Assembly: GCA_003568945.1 (NCBI GenBank)
Contig: BDIP01000286.1
Coordinates: forward strand, 1 to 22,644
DNA from: Kipferlia bialata
Taxonomy: Eukaryota > Fornicata
Direction of reading: 5' to 3'
DNA length: 22,644 bases
Part shown: positions 1-7,959 of the stretch, one piece after another
How the letters are laid out: the number at the start of each line of letters is the position of its first letter
Position numbering within the stretch: the first letter of the stretch is position 1
Translations under genes and position numbers: made by a program
Notes under the pieces: generated by a model
The model's input: the letters and a program-made list of their open reading frames with translations, nothing else
Databases searched by the model: none
Told to the model about the DNA's origin: nothing

Positions 1-393
1 GAGTATGTATTCCTATATGCCACACTGGTGACCCGGAGGGTCACGCCGCACTAGTTGTGTAAACAAAGATTCTTCACATCCAAATATTCAACGGCATTCT
101 TCCAACCCGAGTATGTCATTTCTAGCATTGGTTACATCATACATATGTATAGGTATGCACATCATTCTTTCAACCCTCCAGGCGTTGTGATCAAGCTGTG
201 CTCTGTGGCCGATGTATACATCACTTATATACAACAATATATTGCATTAATATTTCTTTTGTAGACCCATATCATTCTGTCAACCCTAGGTGTAGTTATC
301 AAGCTGTGCTCTGTGGCCGATGTCTCAACAATATACCACCATCACTTCCTTATCTTTTAATAATGTGTGTATCTATCTATATCTAACTTCCAG
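1..393 (+). other. 3' part of an upstream intron
   Basis: No upstream exon could be supported here. The stretch is AT-rich and ends in the acceptor CTAACTTCCAG at 393. It holds two earlier copies of the following exon start (see 182-321). A start before position 1 is likely for the preceding exon. Confidence 0.5.
182..321 (+). repeat. Two echo copies of the exon start at 394
   Basis: Copies at 182-213 and 290-321 repeat the first 32 nt of the exon at 394, which encode VVIKLCSVAD. Each sits behind its own acceptor (CAACCCTCCAG and CAACCCTAG). Starts are 108 and 104 nt apart. The second copy is identical to the exon over this stretch. The first differs only at third codon positions. Sequence between the copies is unrelated, apart from about 18 nt just before the first two acceptors. 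Confidence 0.85.
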
Positions 394-2561
394 GTGTAGT
401 TATCAAGCTGTGCTCTGTGGCCGATGGATGCACACCCCTGCACATCACAGCCGCAAAGGCCATCATGAACAGGTAACATATACCACAGTCATATACTTGT
501 CAGTATTCAAGTTCATAAGGAACTATTAGTTTCGCAACGCCCCTTATCCCCCCTCCGACTCACCCCCAGGGACCGTGACTCTAGATATGCCTTCAACCTG
601 GCCTTCTGGGACTACATTGGAAGGTATTGATTAGATGCTTGATAATATCCTACATATATTTCAAATCTATAAGCTATATGCATTCTGGGACTACATTGGA
701 AGGTGGGGTGGATACATGTTTCATGTATTGAAGACATTCGAAATTTTCCTGTATATACCCGCTGACCCCAGGATAGCCTCTGAGTCTGGCAGGAACATCA
801 GCAACACGCATACATACTATAAATACATGATATTATTAGTCATGATATACATGTTCTATTCTTTCTTACACTAGGATAGCCTCAGAGTCTGGCAGGAGCA
901 TCAGCAACACATATACATAAATACACATTAGAATACCATTATATTCAATCATGTACTATAGGATATCTGACTGTAGGATAGCCTCTGAGTCTGGCAGGAG
1001 CATTAGCAACACGGCCATCCTACTCGCACACCTGCTGGGACCAGGCAACAAGGGTATGTCATAGATAATACTTGGGGTGGTCCTTGGAGACCAATTTATA
1101 CTCTTCCCAATCGAGGTTTAGTCAATCTGTATATACCCAAGTATACGTCTGACACTCAGGCTCTGGTATCTCCTGGGGCGTTGTCAAGAAGGCACTGGGC
1201 CTCGGAGGGAAGGCACAGGTGAGGACAAGCGTAACATACCTTCCACACTCTATTCTCCGTCTTCCCCTCTCTATTCCTATCAGTAAATATTGTATGTACT
1301 GTCAGGTACTCACCCCAGGTCTGGTTTGACATTGTCCTCCTCACTCTGTTCACCGATATGTATATCTCTCTATGTATACATATTTATAGATTGATTGATA
1401 GATTTCTTCTACTCAACTAATTGATAGGTCTGGTTTGACATCGTCCTCCTGACCTTGTCCACCGATGTGACGTGCAATGGAGTAGATAGGGGTGCATGGG
1501 TGCAGCTCCTACAGCCCATCAAGGCGGTGGGGCACGAGCAGCTCATGAGGTATCACATGTAGTACAATTACATATATATGTATATATGTGTATACATATG
1601 AATATCAATATACTAAGAGGATACTATAGTGGTCTATCAAGGCGGTGGGGCACGAGCAGCTCATGAGGTATTGTATATATATATAACTAGTTGACCTCTA
1701 CAAATATTCACATATTCAACGAACACTATGGTCCGTGTTGCCTTGAAAACTCTGGCCCATATTCGTTAATAACCACACAAGTGTAACATATTTGGCATTC
1801 GTACAAATGCATGTGCACCCCCTCTGACCCCCAGAGAGTATGCCGAGATGACAGGCCATGGCAATGTGCCACTCGTCACAAGGTATGTATTGTAGTAGTC
1901 GATATCTATCTGAGTACCTGCACTATCTCTCTCCCTATATGCAAATTTGTATGAGCTCCTACAACAACATCATTTCTCATATGGTCTATATACACATCAT
2001 CTTATCCACTAGGATGGCCTCTGTGCTGCAGTCCCTGGTCAAGAGACTCAGGAGGAGGGACAGACAGGTGGGTACATGTATATTTGTACATATATACTAT
2101 ATGTGTATAATATATACTATGTATGTATGTATTGGTCGAGAGACTCAGGAGGAGGGACAGACAGGTATATATACATACATATATACTTGAGTTGTTTTCT
2201 AGGCCCTGCTCTGGCTTACCATAGCTGGCACTCTACGGATGCGTATGTATTACTATATATCTCCTATCCTTAACTAACCCCAGGCCCTGCTGTGTCTGAC
2301 CATAGCTCTCTCTCTCCCGTACTCTCTCTCTCTTTCTCTCTCTGTATAGCAGTGAAGTAATGTATCCTTACCCCAGGCCCTGCTGTGTCTCACTATTGCT
2401 GGCACTCTACTTATATATATATACTATTGTATATCACCTCTCGTTCCTTACTCCAGGCCCTTCTCTGTCTCACTATTGCTGGCACCGACAGGGACAGAGC
2501 CATGGCCAGATTGACAGAGGTCAGGGAGGAGTGTCTAAGGCTAGGCAGGAAGGAGGAGTAG
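394..2561 (+). CDS. NOM1/Sgd1-like MA3-domain protein, 3' part (partial)
   Basis: Eight exons join in phase: 394-472, 570-623, 977-1053, 1160-1218, 1428-1549, 1835-1882, 2013-2067 and 2457-2561, with stop TAG at 2559-2561. They give about 199 residues; the 5' end lies outside the window. The order of segments SRYAFNLAFWDYIGR, SISNTAILLAHLL and GKAQVWFDIVLLTLSTDV resembles, from memory, the C-terminal MA3 region of NOM1/Sgd1 (human: RFQMTFQFSIWDKFRDL, NFSNLVHLVAHLL, DKPRVRFLRKVLSILL). NOM1/Sgd1 is a nucleolar MIF4G/MA3 protein needed for 40S ribosome biogenesis. The C-terminus is basic (VKRLRRRDRQ). No MIF4G domain is visible because upstream exons are missing. The match is by eye; another MA3 or helical-repeat protein is possible. 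Most of its introns contain copies of adjoining exon edges. The gene is convergent with the next one. Confidence 0.5.
682..702 (+). repeat. Echo copy of the exon end at 623, with donor GT
   Basis: The last 21 nt of exon 570-623 (FWDYIGR) recur at 682-702, again followed by GT. One base further out the copies differ as GCC and GCA, both alanine. The copies are 79 nt apart inside the intron. Confidence 0.85.
772..918 (+). repeat. Two echo copies of the exon start at 977
   Basis: About 40 nt encoding RIASESGRSISNT recur at 772 and at 875 before the contiguous exon start at 977, at 103 and 102 nt spacing. Both copies keep an acceptor AG. The copy at 875 differs at TCT/TCA, ATT/ATC and ACG/ACA, all silent. 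The copy at 772 has one silent and one replacement difference. Confidence 0.85.
1319..1362 (+). repeat. Echo copy of the exon start at 1428
   Basis: About 42 nt encoding VWFDIVLLTLSTD recur 109 nt upstream of the exon start, behind a good acceptor CTCACCCCAG. Four of the differences are silent (ATT/ATC, CTC/CTG, ACT/ACC, CTG/TTG) and one replaces S by F. Confidence 0.85.
1634..1667 (+). repeat. Echo copy of the exon end at 1549, with donor
   Basis: The exon end encoding IKAVGHEQLMR recurs 118 nt downstream within the intron and is again followed by GTATTG. The copies are identical over about 32 nt. The flanking intron sequence is unrelated AT-rich filler. Confidence 0.85.
2134..2164 (+). repeat. 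Echo copy of the exon end at 2067, with donor
   Basis: The exon end encoding VKRLRRRDRQ recurs 97 nt downstream, again followed by a GT donor (GTATAT). There is a single difference (AAG to GAG) in about 30 nt. Confidence 0.85.
2203..2414 (+). repeat. Three echo copies of the last-exon start at 2457
   Basis: Copies beginning at 2203, 2284 and 2377 repeat the start of the last exon (ALLCLTIAGT). Each lies behind an acceptor AG, with spacings 81, 93 and 80 nt. By eye about 13 differences are silent third-position changes and one replaces C by W. The copy at 2284 breaks off after ALLCLTIA. Confidence 0.85.
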
Positions 2562-3027
2562 AGAGACAGAGAGAGGGGAGAGGGTGAGACTCTGCTGGGA
2601 TGATGACTGGAGAGCTGGAGATTTCCAGGGTAGTATTCGATATGGGCCGTAATAGATCGTAGCCATGTTGGAATAGCGGGTGGAGACTTGTGGTAGTTGA
2701 TAGGGTTCCTCTAATATTCTCGATTGGGCATCAATATGATTCCGTCAGAGGGACGCATCCAATCTGATAACTCACTCTGGGAACAACGGTATATTACATA
2801 TTACTAAGACTCCTGGGAGTACATTGCCCATGACCACTTCCCAACACAAATTCAATAATATTGAATCAATATATTCTCAATGAGAATTTCTCATTCCAAT
2901 TTCATATTCCTTCTCAACACTCTCTCGTCAGAGGTGAGATAACACAGCAACGTACTCTCTGTAGTTGTTACTCACACACACTGTAAAGTCTGGCATCGTG
3001 ACCGATTCACACACTATATACACAAGT
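2562..3027. other. Convergent intergenic gap
   Basis: The gap lies between the 3' ends of the MA3 gene and the minus-strand gene. No coding exon is supportable. It holds two adjacent alternating half-site arrays at 2852-2893. No clear polyadenylation signal was recognised. Confidence 0.7.
2852..2893. repeat. Two adjacent X-n-X'-n-X arrays
   Basis: 2852-2871 reads TCAATA-a-TATTGA-a-TCAATA, and 2874-2893 reads TTCTCA-a-TGAGAA-t-TTCTCA. Both are perfect alternations of a 6-mer and its inverse with 1-nt spacers. Together they form four chained perfect palindromes centred at 2858, 2865, 2880 and 2887, with arms of 7 or 8 nt. Confidence 0.9.
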
Positions 3028-6017
3028 TCAGATGTCGACAGAGACCAAAGCGTTGTCCACTTGCCCCTCTAGTTCCCCTAGCCATCCCTCCAGTGTCTCC
3101 ACCACCTTGGTGATGTCTGCACCCACCCTCTGGGTCATGGGTTGGGTGATACGGACCTGGGAGTCAATAGTGCATAGTATATACACATGAGGATAATGAA
3201 TATATCTCTGGGTCACGGGCTGGGTATTCTGTACCCGGGGTCAATAGTGTATGGGATATATATATATACTACAATATATATACATATGCCCCCACCCTCT
3301 GGGTCATGGGCTGGGTGACACGGACCAAGAGGTCAGTGTTGTATATCACCTTGTTGGATATGTATACCATATAGGTGTGAGTATATGTATGTATAAATGG
3401 GTCATGGGCAGGGTGATACGGACCTGGGGGTAGGTATCGGAGATATACCTACAGACTGACAGGTGGTATGGTAGGTAGATGTATATACATAGGGAGATAC
3501 TAGTTATTGACTAAGAGATGTGCCCACCTGTCTCAGTAGGGGTAGAAGGTCAGTGTGGGAGGCAAGTGCCGGCACTCCTGCACCCTCAAAGCAGTATGCT
3601 AGACCCTCAATGTGCCACAGGGCGGAAGCGACATCAATGGGCACACTCATCATGTTTAGCATGTTGGGTGGTCCTCCTGGGTGTTAATAGTAACCACTGT
3701 ACATATATAGTATATATAGTATATACATATCTACTATTACCTATGGAATACTCAGTATACTGAATCATACCATACATTGGAAGGTATCATAATGGATATA
3801 TATCAATTAATTATTAATATGAATGGTATCCTATTAGGTAGTTGAGTTAAAGATTAGTAAACATATATCATCTCATATACTATATATCAGTTACATATAC
3901 ATATATACATATACCTGTCCCAGGCCGACCCTGTCTAAGAAGTGCATGTTGGCTGAAAGATACTTGATATATCATGTATAGGATGGATATATCATGTATA
4001 CGTATGGATATATATATATATATATATATACCTGGCTCAACCTGAGGCTCAGGCAGAGTGTCCAAGTGGTGCATGTTGGCGGAGATGTATAGGTAAATAT
4101 ACATATATATGTATAGTATAGATATATGTCAGTATAGTCTATACCTGTCCGTGGCTGACTGGCCCTGTCCAGGTGGTGCATTATGGCTGAGATATATGCA
4201 CTCAGTGCATCAAGGGAGGTATCAATGAGCAGGAGGGGGAAGACACTCCTGGAGGTGAGTGATACATATATATATATATATATATAATCATATGTACTTA
4301 GTATACGGGGAGAGGCATATGTAGAGGCATCAGTGAGCAGGAGACGGAAGACACTCCAAAAAGTATGAGAGTAGGTACTCAAAATTGTCAGAGATGTATG
4401 CTTTGGTGTGGGTAAAGTAGTGTTGTATATTCACTACATAGCAATGAGAGACGTTGGGTATATGTACCTACATGTGCCGCTTCAACCACTCCCACTTCTT
4501 CCATTTACCGTATATATATCGAATTGATATACAATATACTACTATACATACCTGTACCGCATCAGGTGGATCAGGGCCACGAAATTTTCTCTCGGGAAGT
4601 TGTTAGAGAGAAGACCTTGGTTGACCTTTGTCTGGTGTAACGAATATACGTATACGTATATAAGCATATATGTGGGGTGTGTATGATTCACTTTAGAACC
4701 CACCATAATGTCCTCTGTGACATCTGTCATCATCTGCATATTCATACATGTATACATACACTATATATTTCTTTGTATATGTTGTAGTTCTCACCATAAT
4801 GTCCTCTGTGACCTCGGTCATGACAGCCACCCTCTCTTGGTGGGAGAGAGAGAGAGGGGACTCACACACATGGGGGTCGAAGAGCCTAGGTCATTAGAGA
4901 GGTACATTATATGAGAGATATGTAACCAGAATTATCATACTATGTAATAGAGAGTAAGTAGTAACACATGTACTCACACACATGGGGGTCGAAGAGCCAG
5001 GTCATTAGTGGGGTATTGTACTAATACATATACTAATGGAGTCTGTATGTGGCGAGGAGGGGGGTGGGGTAATAGTATGAAACAGTATATGACGTGTGCT
5101 CTATGTATGTCGATAGGTATACATAATAGTGTATGACGTATGTCTACTCACCTGGTGCTAATCTCCATACTCTCACATGCAAGATGGGTGAAGAAGAGAA
5201 CCGAGTCAACCTCAGAACGGAGGTCGTTGCTATTACCACCAACAGCCTCAATTGTGCCAATACTCTGTGACATGTTCTCCAGGAGAGGCCTAACTGAGTG
5301 GTAGAAGCTATCGAATGAGCCCTCCATCATGGGACTGAAGACAGAGGAGACTTCACTGGGGTAAGATACAATGGTATATGCATATACATATATATCCTAT
5401 ATAGTGATAAGCACAATACATCACGGGGCTGAAGACGGAGGAGACATCGCTGGGGTGAGACTAAGTACACAGAGTGCAAAGAATAGTATAAATATATACC
5501 TTTACAATTCTCATATATTCCCCCTTTACAAGACACATACACACGTTGTAATTGAAGAAAGGATTGGGTTTGTACACCAGTATATACCTCGGCCACTGGC
5601 ACATACTCTCTATGAACCCAGCTGCAGCCAGTCTCTCTCTCTGAATCTGCTCCTGACCTCCATCAGATGCACTGTCCCAGTCTGGTATCAGTATCAGTAG
5701 TGCAATACACTATAATACTACCATGCTGATACTGATACTGATGCTAATACTGCTCCTGACATATATCAGTTACACTGTCCCAGTCTGGCATTAGCATGTA
5801 TAGCATGTGTATATATATGGAGGGAGTAATGGTGTTATATATCCTCAGCTTCACATAAAATCATCTCTATTAACATCTATGCACCTTGGATATATACATA
5901 GGAAGTAAATATGTATACATTAACATGTATGTAAATATGGGTATATATGTATGCCATACATTGTATGGTGTGTATACCTACACTCATCTTGGCCAGGATG
6001 GAGAGGAGCCACATGTG
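3028..6017 (-). CDS. Alpha-helical protein region, in phase with VPS24 exons upstream
   Basis: Exons in reading order: 6017-5978, 5681-5588, 5355-5152, 4885-4795, 4631-4552, (one unresolved junction), 4433-4355, 4248-4145, 3676-3528 and 3156-3028, with stop TGA at 3030-3028. The first exon begins in the phase left by the VPS24 exon ending at 6162, and no stop or intergenic gap separates them. This is therefore either a C-terminal extension of about 370 residues on VPS24 or a separate gene, with a possible start ATG at 6014. The product is rich in amphipathic helices (DSVLFFTHLACESMEIS, NFPRENFVALIHLMRYR, ALWHIEGLAYCFEGAG, VVETLEGWLGELEGQV) and recalls HEAT/karyopherin or tethering-complex proteins, but I do not recognise the family. 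The junction between 4552 and 4433 does not close in phase: an exon around 4460-4490 is expected, but no acceptor fits. Confidence 0.5.
3209..3423 (-). repeat. Three echo copies of the last-exon start at 3156
   Basis: Read on the minus strand, copies begin near 3423, 3325 and 3240, ahead of the true exon start VRITQPMTQRVG at 3156. The farthest copy keeps the acceptor CTACCCCCAG. In the two nearer copies the AG is replaced (CTTGG and CCGGG). The nearest copy is the most diverged. Confidence 0.8.
3914..4080 (-). repeat. Two echo copies of the exon end at 4145
   Basis: The exon end encoding YISAIMHHLDR recurs as YISANMHHLDT (4031-4080) and YLSANMHFLDR (3914-3960). Each is followed by a GTATAT donor. 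Spacing is about 113-117 nt. Several differences are silent (TAT/TAC, TCA/TCC, CTG/TTG). The copies lack an acceptor, as expected if only the 3' exon edge was copied. Confidence 0.75.
4326..4357 (-). repeat. Direct repeat of the exon start at 4248, spanning the donor
   Basis: About 30 nt starting GAGTGTCTTCC occur at 4357-4326 and again from 4248 downward. The phase-consistent donor (GA|GTGTCT, exon end 4355) lies inside the first copy, and the acceptor lies at the edge of the second. Splicing restores the segment SYFLESVFPLLLIDTSLDAL. Confidence 0.7.
4702..4735 (-). repeat. Echo copy of the exon end at 4795
   Basis: The exon end encoding MTEVTEDIM recurs 93 nt further into the intron. It is again followed by GT (GTGGGT) and has a few differences. 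The bases GTCACAGAGGACATTATG are shared. Confidence 0.8.
4974..5003 (-). repeat. Echo copy of the exon start at 4885, acceptor lost
   Basis: About 25 nt encoding LFDPHVCE recur unchanged 113 nt upstream in transcript direction. The true acceptor reads CTAATGACCTAG. The copy reads CTAATGACCTG, so the AG is gone although the branch-like element and coding bases are kept. Confidence 0.85.
5421..5449 (-). repeat. Echo copy of the exon start at 5355
   Basis: The exon start encoding SEVSSVFSPMM recurs 94 nt upstream in transcript direction, behind a good acceptor CTCACCCCAG. Differences include two silent ones (TCT/TCC, AGT/AGC) and two replacements. Confidence 0.85.
5751..5784 (-). repeat. Echo copy of the exon start at 5681
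   Basis: The exon start encoding DWDSASDGGQEQ recurs about 103 nt upstream in transcript direction behind CTAATGCCAG, with the first 11 nt and CAGGAGCAG kept. Replacement differences are commoner here than in the other copies. Short TGATAC tandem units lie between them. Confidence 0.75.
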
Positions 6018-6080
6018 CTGGAGGGTTAGGAAGGGGGGGGGGGGGGGGGGGTTTTTTTAAAAAAATCAAAGGGGGGGGGG

Positions 6081-6116
<36 letters not shown>

Positions 6117-6161
6117 GGGGGATACTAATCTGTGCATATATAAAGATATGAGAGTCCCCAC
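6018..6161 (-). other. Intron with very long poly-C (plus-strand poly-G) tract
   Basis: On the minus strand this reads as an intron with donor GTGGGG and acceptor CTAACCCTCCAG. Nearly all of 6032-6115 is C on that strand, broken by a short T7A7-like stretch. It extends the pyrimidine tract that precedes branch elements elsewhere. Such homopolymers are also where assemblies fail, so the exact length should not be trusted. Confidence 0.6.
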
Positions 6162-7544
6162 CTGCTTCTGTGCCACTGGGGCCACTCCGTTCTTGGCAAT
6201 CTGGCCAATCATGAGCTCGTCCAGGATCCTGGGGGTGAGGCAACTGTATAGAGACCAGCACACTGTATTAAAATATCTCTGTACCTGTCGACCTCTGCCC
6301 CTGCGATCTCCTCCTCGTCCTCCACCCCCAGGGCATCGTCCATGGTCTCATTCACCATCTCCTGGGGGTGAGGGGGAGGATGAAACATATCACTAGAGGA
6401 TGCGGGGATAGCACATATATATCAGTAAAGAGAGTTGTGCTCAGTTTGTATTTTGATGATACATGAAAGGGAAGGCGATACAGTAGCAGAGACACCCACA
6501 CAATGCACGTACCTCCATGAGCCCTGCCTTTGCCATCTGCTTGGACATGTCTCTCATGGTGTCTCTGAGCTCTGGCACACTGACCAGCTGGTTCATGGCC
6601 TCCATGATAGGGACGGTGTTGGACATGACGCCAGACACCCTGGGGTTAAGGGGGGGAGAATGGAAGGGTAGGAAGGGTGGGTAGAATAGGAGACCTGAAT
6701 GGAGGGGGGTGGGGGGTACGATACAACAACACTATAAAGGCTAGACTATTCTGGAGGGAAATGTACCATAAACAATTAATAGGATGAAAATGGGTAATGA
6801 GAAGTGGAAATATGTATCATCCTAGTATGTAGCAATACGTGTAGGCATCGTATACGGTACAATGACAGCAACGCCGGGATGTAAGAGATACCACCAGCCC
6901 ACACAAAACAGTATACGGCAGTGTGGCATACGATAGAAAGAAGAGTACAATTACAGAGACATTATGACCTGACCCTACCAACATATGACATGAATAGAAA
7001 TGTCCACACTGTGAGAGCAGAGCAGATCAAATACATTCACATCTTACCAACTGACACTACAAGAACAACTAAACACAAATATGCTAGACACCAACACCCA
7101 GGGTGATGTGTATATATATAGACATCAAGCATACACGATAGAGGGTGGAGACTCCCCATACACATACACTACCCGTCCTATCCCACCTGATGACTGCCAT
7201 ATTGGCCTTGATTCCGTTCTGGGCACACTTCAGGTTTGCCTTGGCCTCAATCAGCCTCTCGCAGGTGTGTCTGGCCCTCACAATCTCCTTGGCAATTATC
7301 TTCATACACACTGGATCGTTGTACTTCACGTACATCTGCATCTCACGGGCAGCCTTGGTCTCCTCTCTCCGGATCTGGGACACCTGGGTGAGAAATAAGG
7401 ACCACAGGCCGCAATACAGACCGAAATAACGGTAATCAGTACCTGCCGGTCGATATACCGCATTTCGGAGTTCATGTCCTTCATAGCCTGCTCAGCTGCG
7501 GCAGCAGCCTGCTCTGGCGTAATCTGAGAGGATCCGGCTCCCAT
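6162..7544 (-). CDS. VPS24: ESCRT-III subunit VPS24/CHMP3
   Basis: Five in-phase exons encode about 190 residues: 7544-7443, 7383-7187, 6639-6513, 6361-6285 and 6228-6162. The start ATG is at 7544-7542. ESCRT-III subunits polymerise on endosomal and other membranes to drive budding away from the cytosol and scission. CHMP3-like order is clear by eye: EMRYIDRQVSQIRREE at about 28-43, IIAKEIVRARHTCERLIEAKA in the helix 1-2 hairpin, ELRDTMRDMSKQMAKAGLMEE (human CHMP3: EIQATMRELSKEMMKAGIIEE), an acidic stretch EDEEE, and VDRILDEL (human: IDRILFEI). The N-terminal MGAGSS may carry a myristoylation-type glycine, which is inference. The expected C-terminal MIT-interacting motif is not seen before the frame runs on in phase into further exons from 6017 downward. 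The second intron (7186-6640) is unusually long at 547 nt, and nothing further was recognised in it. Confidence 0.9.
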
Positions 7545-7959
7545 TCTTGCTGCTTAAACAGGACTCAGGGTTAGAAAGAGGTCCAGCCTTCGATTCCCAA
7601 CCTGACCAAAAGTATCAACCCTTGTCCCTCTGGATCGTGTAGGGCCTACACTGTAGGCATGCTGGTACACAGACACCCTATGGCAGTAGCAGAGGCCAAT
7701 ACCGTGTTTCTACAGAGTAATGCTTATGCGTCAACATCCCCAGACGGATGGATACCACTTAAATAAGAGACATAGCAATTATATCCGACAGATGGAGTGA
7801 TGGGTATACGGTCTATTCAACAACCGAAACACAACTGATGCCCAATGGCATCAATTCAGACAAAAGGCACACAAAACACTTCAATGAGACTCGGACAGCA
7901 CAGAAATCCAACCATATAGGGGTAAACATCGCACTGGGACAGCGCAAGGCAACACTCCC
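7545..7959. promoter_or_regulatory. Divergent intergenic gap between VPS24 and ATG9
   Basis: This 415-nt gap separates two divergently transcribed starts and must hold both promoters. Visible structure is the array at 7638-7657 and a palindrome TGATGCC-caat-GGCATCA at 7836-7853. No TATA box or initiator could be assigned. Confidence 0.5.
7638..7657. repeat. X-n-X'-n-X array TGTAGG-g-CCTACA-c-TGTAGG
   Basis: This is a perfect alternating array about 95-115 nt upstream of the VPS24 start codon. It contains the perfect 7-1-7 palindrome 7644-7658. Confidence 0.9.

Noticed and set aside
182-425. CRISPR-like appearance of regularly spaced near-identical ~32-nt units
   Set aside because: The units are coding exon edges next to splice sites in a eukaryotic gene, differ by silent changes, and occur as different sequences at each junction.
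5951-6263. Gly-rich and Pro-rich open frames across the poly-G tract
   Set aside because: They are translations of a homopolymer inside an intron that has a normal donor and acceptor on the minus strand.
7585-7605. Weak tRNA B-box-like string (TTCGATTCCC)
   Set aside because: No A box, acceptor stem or cloverleaf could be built around it.
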